From NCBI GenBank assembly GCA_021730905.1, contig JAKFYK010000091.1, positions 1 through 36,956 of the forward strand: a DNA stretch of 36,956 nucleotides. Reading direction: 5' to 3'. This DNA comes from Betaproteobacteria bacterium. GTDB lineage: Bacteria; Pseudomonadota; Gammaproteobacteria; Burkholderiales; SG8-41. Below the pieces are notes generated by a model. The model was not told the origin of the DNA, made no database searches, and worked only from the letters and a program-made list of their open reading frames with translations. Below are positions 32,459 through 36,956 of the stretch, one piece after another; the first letter of the stretch is position 1, and the number at the start of each line of letters is the position of its first letter. Both the position numbers and the translations under genes were made by a program.

Positions 32459-33433
32459 ATGACTACCATGTCGCGTCTTATATTGTGGGCAGCTGCGTTG
32501 TTGGCATGTGTCAGTTCGGCCGTGCACGCACAAGGCGTGTATCCCAACAAACCAATACGGCTCGTCGTGCCCTTTGCGCCGGGTGGCTCGAATGACATCA
32601 TGGCGCGTATCATCGGATACAAATTCGCCGAGAGTTTTGGGCAGCAGGTGATCATCGACAATCGCGGCGGCGCGAGCGGTATCATCGGCACCGACATTGT
32701 GGCGAAGGCTGCGCCCGACGGCTACACGCTGCTGATGATGAGCCTCACGCTGGCGGTGAATCCCAGTCTCTACAAGAAGCTTCCTTACGACACTGAAAAA
32801 GATCTTTTGCCGGTGAGCCTGGTCGCATCCGCGCCGCTGATACTCGTGGTGCATCCCTCGCTGCCGGTGAAGTCGCTTAAGGATTTCATCGCGCACGCCA
32901 AAGCCAATCCCGGCAAATTTAATTTCGGCTCCGGCGGCCCTGGCACCACGCCGCACCTTGCCGGAGAAATGCTGAAGTCGATGGCCGGATTGCAAATGAC
33001 GCATGTGCCGTACAAAGGTGGCGGGCCGGCGCTCGCCGATCTGGTCGGAGGCCAGTTGCAACTGATGCTGGAGAATATCCCCAGCACGTTGCCGTTCGTA
33101 AAGTCTGGAAAATTGCGCGTACTCGCAATAAGCGGACTTAAACGTTCTACGCTGGTACCCGAAGTACCCACGCTCGACGAAGCAGGACTGAAGGGTTATG
33201 AAATCGTCGGCTGGAACGGTTTATTCCTGCCTGCCGGGACTCCATCAACGATCGTGACGCGACTGCACGCCGAGACGGTAAAGTCACTCGCGCTGCCCGA
33301 CATCAAGGAGCGTCTGTCGGGCATGGGTGCGGAAGGTGTAGGCAGCGCACCGGCGCAATTTAGCGCGTTCGTGAAAGCCGAAATAAAAAAATGGGCGCAA
33401 GTAGCACGCGACGCCGGTCTGCGCGTAGAATAA
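32459..33433 (+). CDS. Bug/TctC-family periplasmic solute-binding protein
   Basis: This 324-residue product has a signal peptide (MTTMSRLILWAAALLACVSS..., cleavage near VHAQG) and strong Bug motifs: RLVVPFAPGGSNDIMARIIG, IDNRGGASGIIGTDIVAKAAPDGYTLLMMS, FGSGGPGTTPHLAGE, THVPYKGGGPALADLVGGQ and IVGWNGLFLPAGTPSTI. It opens the rightward operon and is followed after 46 bases by an MmgE/PrpD gene, so it mirrors the leftward order. The ligand is unknown; a carboxylate is likely for the family. Confidence 0.96.
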   Translation: MTTMSRLILWAAALLACVSSAVHAQGVYPNKPIRLVVPFAPGGSNDIMARIIGYKFAESFGQQVIIDNRGGASGIIGTDIVAKAAPDGYTLLMMSLTLAVNPSLYKKLPYDTEKDLLPVSLVASAPLILVVHPSLPVKSLKDFIAHAKANPGKFNFGSGGPGTTPHLAGEMLKSMAGLQMTHVPYKGGGPALADLVGGQLQLMLENIPSTLPFVKSGKLRVLAISGLKRSTLVPEVPTLDEAGLKGYEIVGWNGLFLPAGTPSTIVTRLHAETVKSLALPDIKERLSGMGAEGVGSAPAQFSAFVKAEIKKWAQVARDAGLRVE

Positions 33434-33479
33434 AAATATCAATAAAAAAAATACTTAAAATTTTATCTGTTATCTCGGA

Positions 33480-34844
33480 ATGAACGAAACACAAACGCTT
33501 GCGCGCTTTGTCGCAGAGTCGCGCTGGGGCGACCTTCCGCAAGCGATGCGCCACGAAGCGAAGCGCGCGCTACTCAACTGGATGGGCTGTGCGCTCGGCG
33601 GCTGCCGCGATGACACGGTTGAACGCGCGCTCACCGCGCTCAACGAATTCTCCGGGCCGCGCACCTCGTCGCTGATCGGCCGCCATGAAAAACTTGATGC
33701 ATTGCACGCCGCGCTGCTTAACGGCATTTCATCGAACATACTTGACTTCGACGATACGCATCTGCGCACGGTGATGCATCCGTCGGTGCCAGTGGCTGCC
33801 GCGTTGTGCGCACTCGCCGAATATCGCCCGGTCACTGGCGCGCAATTCATTCAGGCGTTTGTGCTCGGCATTGAGGTCGGATGCCGCGTTGGCAACGCGG
33901 TGTCACCCTGGCATTACGCGCATGGCTGGCATATCTCGGCGACATGCGGCGTGTTCGGAGCCGCTGCCGGGGCCGCCAGACTCCTGGGCCTTAACACGCA
34001 GCAGACTGCGTGGGCGCTCGGCATCGCTGCCACGCAGGCCAGCGGCGTGCGCGAAATGATGGGCGGTATGAGTAAAAGCTACAACCTTGGGCATGCTGCG
34101 CGCAACGGCCTGATCGCGGCATTGCTGGCCGAACGCAACTTCACCAGCACCGTGTGCGGTCTTGAAGCGCCCGCAGGCTTCGCGCAGGTGCTGGGCAATA
34201 AACCTCATCTCGACGAACTCACAAGCGGCTTGGGTGTAACGTGGGAACTTGCCGCCAATGCCTACAAGCCTTATCCGTGCGGTATTGTTTTGCACGCTGC
34301 AATCGACGCCTGCCTGCAACTGCGTGCCGAGTCGGGCTTTGCGCCGGGAGACGTGGTCAGCGTGGCGGTGCGCATGAATCCGCTCGCGCTCGAAATCACC
34401 GGCCGCGAGACGCCGGCAAGCGGACTCGAAGGAAAACTCTCGGTGGCCCATGCCGTGGCGGCGGCACTGGTGTACGGCGCGGCGGGCGTCGTGCAATTTA
34501 CCGACGCGTGCGTGCGCGAACCCGCCATCGTCGAACTGCGCCGCAAGGTTGCGACACAGGCTGACACGACCTGTGACAAGGCCGAGGCGCATGTTGAAAT
34601 CGCGCTCAAGGACGGCCGCCGGCTCGCGCGTCACATAGCGCACGCCACCGGCTCGCTCGAGAAGCCGATGACCGATGCGGATATCGAACAGAAGTTCCAT
34701 GAGCTCGCGGCATCCTCGCGTTCCGAATGTGATGCGTGGGACGTAATCGAAATTGCCTGGTCGCTGGATCGTCTCAACAACGCGGCCAAGTTCGTGCAAG
34801 CGGCCGCACCAGACCCTACCATGACGCTTTCCCTTCGTTCTTGA
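33480..34844 (+). CDS. MmgE/PrpD-family protein with canonical active-site motif
   Basis: Of the three paralogues in the window this is the most typical. The 454-residue protein has SSNILDFDDTHLRTVMHPSVP (the Asp, Thr and His used in cis-aconitate decarboxylase-like enzymes), GWHISATCGVFGAAAGAARLLG, and MSKSYNLGHAARNGLIAALLAE with the conserved lysine. A catalytic role is therefore likely, such as dehydration, decarboxylation or epimerisation of a carboxylate. The stop is 19 bases before the alpha/beta hydrolase gene, so they are one operon. The start ATG sits in an AT-rich stretch and has no strong ribosome-binding site. Confidence 0.94.
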   Translation: MNETQTLARFVAESRWGDLPQAMRHEAKRALLNWMGCALGGCRDDTVERALTALNEFSGPRTSSLIGRHEKLDALHAALLNGISSNILDFDDTHLRTVMHPSVPVAAALCALAEYRPVTGAQFIQAFVLGIEVGCRVGNAVSPWHYAHGWHISATCGVFGAAAGAARLLGLNTQQTAWALGIAATQASGVREMMGGMSKSYNLGHAARNGLIAALLAERNFTSTVCGLEAPAGFAQVLGNKPHLDELTSGLGVTWELAANAYKPYPCGIVLHAAIDACLQLRAESGFAPGDVVSVAVRMNPLALEITGRETPASGLEGKLSVAHAVAAALVYGAAGVVQFTDACVREPAIVELRRKVATQADTTCDKAEAHVEIALKDGRRLARHIAHATGSLEKPMTDADIEQKFHELAASSRSECDAWDVIEIAWSLDRLNNAAKFVQAAAPDPTMTLSLRS

Positions 34845-34863
34845 CACTCGCACAGGAGTAATC

Positions 34864-35742
34864 ATGCCCTACGCCAATGCTGACGGAGTAAGCCTCTATT
34901 ACGAAGAAGCCGGCAAAGGCATACCCATCGTATGGGTGCACGAATTTGCCGATGACCTGCACGGCTGGGAAGGCCAGATGCAGTATTTCAGCCGGCGTTA
35001 CCGCTGCATTGCCTTTAATGCACGCGGCTATCCGCCCTCGGACGTGCCGAAATCGGCTGTCAAGTATTCGCAGGCCATCGCTACCGACGACATTGCCAAC
35101 GTGATGCGCCATCTGAAAATCCGCGAGGCGCATATCATCGGCTGCTCGATGGGTGCGTATGCGACGCTGCATTTTGCGCTGCGTTATCCGCGCATGGCGC
35201 TTTCGTGCACGGTCATCGGCGCGGGCTACGGCTCCGACCCCGACAAGCGCAAGCAGTTTCTCGGCGACAACCGGGTGATGATCAAACGTTTTCTTGAGCT
35301 GGGCACTGCGGAGGCGATCAAGCCGTATCAGATCGGCCCGGCGCGCGTGCAATTCCAGAACAAGAATCCGCGTGGCTTCGCGCATTTCTGTGCCGAGTTT
35401 GCCAAGCATTCCGCGCTCGGCTCCGCCAACACGCTGATCGGCGTGCAGGGCAGGCGTCCGACGATTTACAGCCTTGAATCCGCGCTGCGCAAGTGCCGCG
35501 TGCCGCTGCATATCATGAGCGGCGACGAGGACGACAACTGTCTCGATCCCGGTGTATTCATCAAGCGCGTGTGCCCGTCGGCGATGCTGACCGTGGTGCC
35601 GAATACCGGCCACGCGGTGAATCTCGAAGAACCGGTGCTGTTTAACAGCATGATTGCGGAGTTTCTCGCGCAGGTTGATAGCGGACGCTGGCGTGCACGT
35701 GATCCGCGTTCGCTTAACAAGTCAACGATGGCTAAGAAATAA
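34864..35742 (+). CDS. Alpha/beta hydrolase (3-oxoadipate enol-lactonase-like)
   Basis: The 292-residue protein has the complete triad: nucleophile S95 in GCSMGA, aspartate D221 in SGDEDDN and H250 in NTGHAVNLEEP. HEFADDLHGWEGQMQYFSRRYRCIAFNARGY gives the oxyanion-loop and early strands typical of PcaD-like and haloalkane-type hydrolases. An AGGAG site precedes the ATG. The downstream neighbour is a carboxymuconolactone decarboxylase-family gene 13 bases away, an arrangement seen with pcaD and pcaC, but full PcaD identity is not claimed. The substrate is probably an ester, lactone or ring-cleavage product. Confidence 0.93.
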   Translation: MPYANADGVSLYYEEAGKGIPIVWVHEFADDLHGWEGQMQYFSRRYRCIAFNARGYPPSDVPKSAVKYSQAIATDDIANVMRHLKIREAHIIGCSMGAYATLHFALRYPRMALSCTVIGAGYGSDPDKRKQFLGDNRVMIKRFLELGTAEAIKPYQIGPARVQFQNKNPRGFAHFCAEFAKHSALGSANTLIGVQGRRPTIYSLESALRKCRVPLHIMSGDEDDNCLDPGVFIKRVCPSAMLTVVPNTGHAVNLEEPVLFNSMIAEFLAQVDSGRWRARDPRSLNKSTMAKK

Positions 35743-35755
35743 CCGGAGAGCGACT

Positions 35756-36178
35756 ATGGCAGCAAAACGCAGCGCGCTCGCGCGCAAAGGTGAAATCGTG
35801 CGGCGCAAGGTACATGGCGATGCCCATGTCGAGCGCCGCTATCGCGAGGCCGACGACTTCCTGAAGATGTTCGAGGACGTGACCGACGAATTTTGCTGGG
35901 GCACGGTATGGGCGCGGCCGGGACTCAACCACAAAACCCGCGCCGCGTTGTCGCTCGCCGCCACGGCGGCGCAATCACAAGCCGGCGCGGTCAAGCTGCA
36001 TGTAAAAACCTGTCTGCGCACCGGCTGGACCAAGCGCGAGATCGGCGAGATACTGCTGCACGTATACGTCTATGCCGGTGTTTACGCGAGCTTGAGCGCA
36101 TTCGCCACAGCGCACGAAGCGATCAAGGAATACGAGGCCGATCAGCGCGCCGCACGCAAGGTTCCGCGTCGCCGCTAG
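35756..36178 (+). CDS. Carboxymuconolactone decarboxylase-family protein
   Basis: The chosen start is ATG 35756, after CGGAGAG; an in-frame extension upstream lies within the hydrolase gene. The 140-residue helical protein contains the family pattern FCWGTVWARPGLNHKTRAALSLA and LHVKTCLRTGWTKREIGEILLHVYVYAG. The CxxC of AhpD-type peroxidase relatives is absent, so it fits the decarboxylase branch rather than the redox branch. It ends the rightward operon, and its position after a PcaD-like hydrolase suggests action on a lactone or related ring-cleavage product. Confidence 0.92.
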   Translation: MAAKRSALARKGEIVRRKVHGDAHVERRYREADDFLKMFEDVTDEFCWGTVWARPGLNHKTRAALSLAATAAQSQAGAVKLHVKTCLRTGWTKREIGEILLHVYVYAGVYASLSAFATAHEAIKEYEADQRAARKVPRRR

Positions 36179-36266
36179 AGCCTGCTATAAACCTGAGGGG
36201 AATGGGGTGTCCGCTGTGCCACCGCACCAGGCAATTACCTCTGCGGCTGTGTTGCTCTCGGGTTCG

Positions 36267-36557
36267 TCACTGGAGCGTGTGGCCGTCCGGCGTGGCCTGG
36301 GCCACCATACTCGCAGCCAGTGTGCCGCTTGCGCCCGGGCGGTTATCCATCACCACCGCGTAGCCCCAGTTCTCGCTCATTTTCTGGCCGATCATGCTCG
36401 CCAGCGGATCGGGCTGACTGCCGGCCGTGGTTGAAGCCACCAGTCGAATCGGCTTCATCGGAAAATTCTGCTGCGCCCACGGAATGCCGGGTGCACCCGC
36501 GAATGCAATACCCGTCACGACTACGGTTGCGAACATCAGTCGTTGCGAAGCCTGCAT
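36267..36557 (-). pseudogene. Truncated Bug/TctC-family binding protein remnant
   Basis: The frame encodes a signal peptide (MQASQRLMFATVVV..., cleavage near WAQQ) and the first Bug segment (KPIRLVASTTAGSQPDPLASMIG, MDNRPGASGTLAASMVAQATPDGHTLQ) and then stops. Intact relatives run about 320 residues, so some 220 residues are missing after the DGYTL-type motif. The bases between the stop and the upstream decarboxylase-family gene contain no clear continuation in other frames. It is best read as a decayed gene left from a deletion. Confidence 0.8.
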
Positions 36558-36676
36558 GGCGCCGGCGTGGCTCTCAATGGTTACAGCGCATTTACGCGAG
36601 ATTGACGCAGCCAGTTAAATCATGTTCGCAATAATCGTCCAATCTTGCTGGTGCTACCGGCGAAAGCGTCCGGGTA

Positions 36677-36956
36677 TCACAAAGTCGAGGACTTCCCGGG
36701 ATCCATCTCTGGTTTGAGTGCGACTTGTGCCATGTTGATCGCGGTGTAGTAGCTGCAGGTGAGCGTCAGATCGACAACGCCACGGGTTCCCAAGAGTTTT
36801 TGGGCGGCAGCAAAGACGTCATCCGTCACGTTCTTGTCGCGCAGCAGTTGGTGCGCGAAGCGGGTGATGAGTTGTTCTTCGGTAGTGAGTGACGTGAGTG
36901 TCTTCCCCGTGCGTATGGTCTCGATGGACGCGGCACTGACGCCGGCCTTGGCGGCC
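36677..36956 (-). CDS. Carboxymuconolactone decarboxylase-family protein, C-terminal part (runs off the window)
   Basis: Translation of the minus strand from the window edge gives AAKAGVSAASIETIRTGK, then LTTEEQLITRFAHQLLRDKNVTDDVFAAAQKLLGTRGVVDLTLTCSYYTAINMAQVAL and a short tail to the TGA at 36677-36679. The EEQLI-FAHQLL and LGTRGVVDLTLT-YYT segments are typical of a carboxymuconolactone decarboxylase/AhpD-like subgroup common next to Bug genes. At least 92 residues are present; the N-terminal part lies beyond 36956. It is a different subgroup from the gene at 35756. Confidence 0.88.
   Translation of the reverse strand, partial: AAKAGVSAASIETIRTGKTLTSLTTEEQLITRFAHQLLRDKNVTDDVFAAAQKLLGTRGVVDLTLTCSYYTAINMAQVALKPEMDPGKSSTL

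Overview
The window looks like a chromosomal segment of a GC-rich betaproteobacterium. The main reasons are several Bug/TctC-type periplasmic binding proteins (greatly expanded in Betaproteobacteria such as Bordetella and Cupriavidus), neighbouring MmgE/PrpD and hydantoinase genes, an IspD of proteobacterial type, and the overall codon usage. This assignment is an inference; no 16S rRNA or ribosomal protein gene is present. There is no phage, integrase, transposase or CRISPR array.

Layout. 1-600: an unrecognised small protein behind an AT-rich leader. 644-3949 (minus strand): an AmmeMemoRadiSam operon (YidB-like protein, amrB/Memo, amrA/AMMECR1, amrS/radical SAM). Two kinds of repeat lie inside it: a 267-bp element with 27-bp inverted ends between amrB and amrA, and a pair of REP-like 33-mers between amrA and amrS. 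4070-9793: scattered housekeeping and accessory genes, namely ispD, a TTG-started Pro/Ala-rich secreted protein, a beta-hydroxyacid dehydrogenase-like gene, tRNA-Arg(ACG) with a clear promoter and terminator, a membrane protein, a ThuA-domain protein and a class I aminotransferase.

10266-25543 (plus strand): a signalling region. It opens with a protein made of a GRDP-like (DUF1399) domain followed by ten perfect-register copies of a 12-residue repeat (MSSSEIRADRAA). Then come a CHASE-PAS histidine kinase with a NarL-type regulator, and a tightly packed set: TonB-dependent receptor, YfiR-like periplasmic protein, CHASE8-HAMP histidine kinase, Rcp-type single-domain regulator, a 1554-residue hybrid kinase (REC, three PAS, two GAF, HisKA/HATPase, degenerate REC, REC, HPt), a REC-EAL protein and a small secreted protein. 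No GGDEF domain is present, so the visible outputs are NarL-type transcription control and c-di-GMP hydrolysis. The YfiR plus CHASE8 pairing recalls YfiR-YfiN of Pseudomonas, but here the CHASE8 sensor drives a histidine kinase instead of a diguanylate cyclase.

25763-36956: a catabolic region built as two divergent operons around a palindromic operator candidate at 32417-32433. Leftward: MmgE/PrpD, Bug protein, a second MmgE/PrpD, dihydropyrimidinase-like amidohydrolase, a small unknown protein and a COG0523 GTPase, the last three linked by 4-base overlaps. Rightward: Bug protein, a third MmgE/PrpD, alpha/beta hydrolase and a carboxymuconolactone decarboxylase-family protein. The right edge holds a truncated Bug remnant and the 3' part of another carboxymuconolactone decarboxylase-family gene. 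No TctA/TctB transporter membrane subunits are in the window. The cluster probably takes up and degrades an organic acid or cyclic amide, but the substrate cannot be read from sequence.

The items I consider most novel are the repeat-tailed GRDP-like protein, the kinase version of a YfiR/CHASE8 system coupled to a TonB receptor, the inverted-repeat element that supplies the amrA start codon, and three MmgE/PrpD paralogues with diverging active-site motifs.
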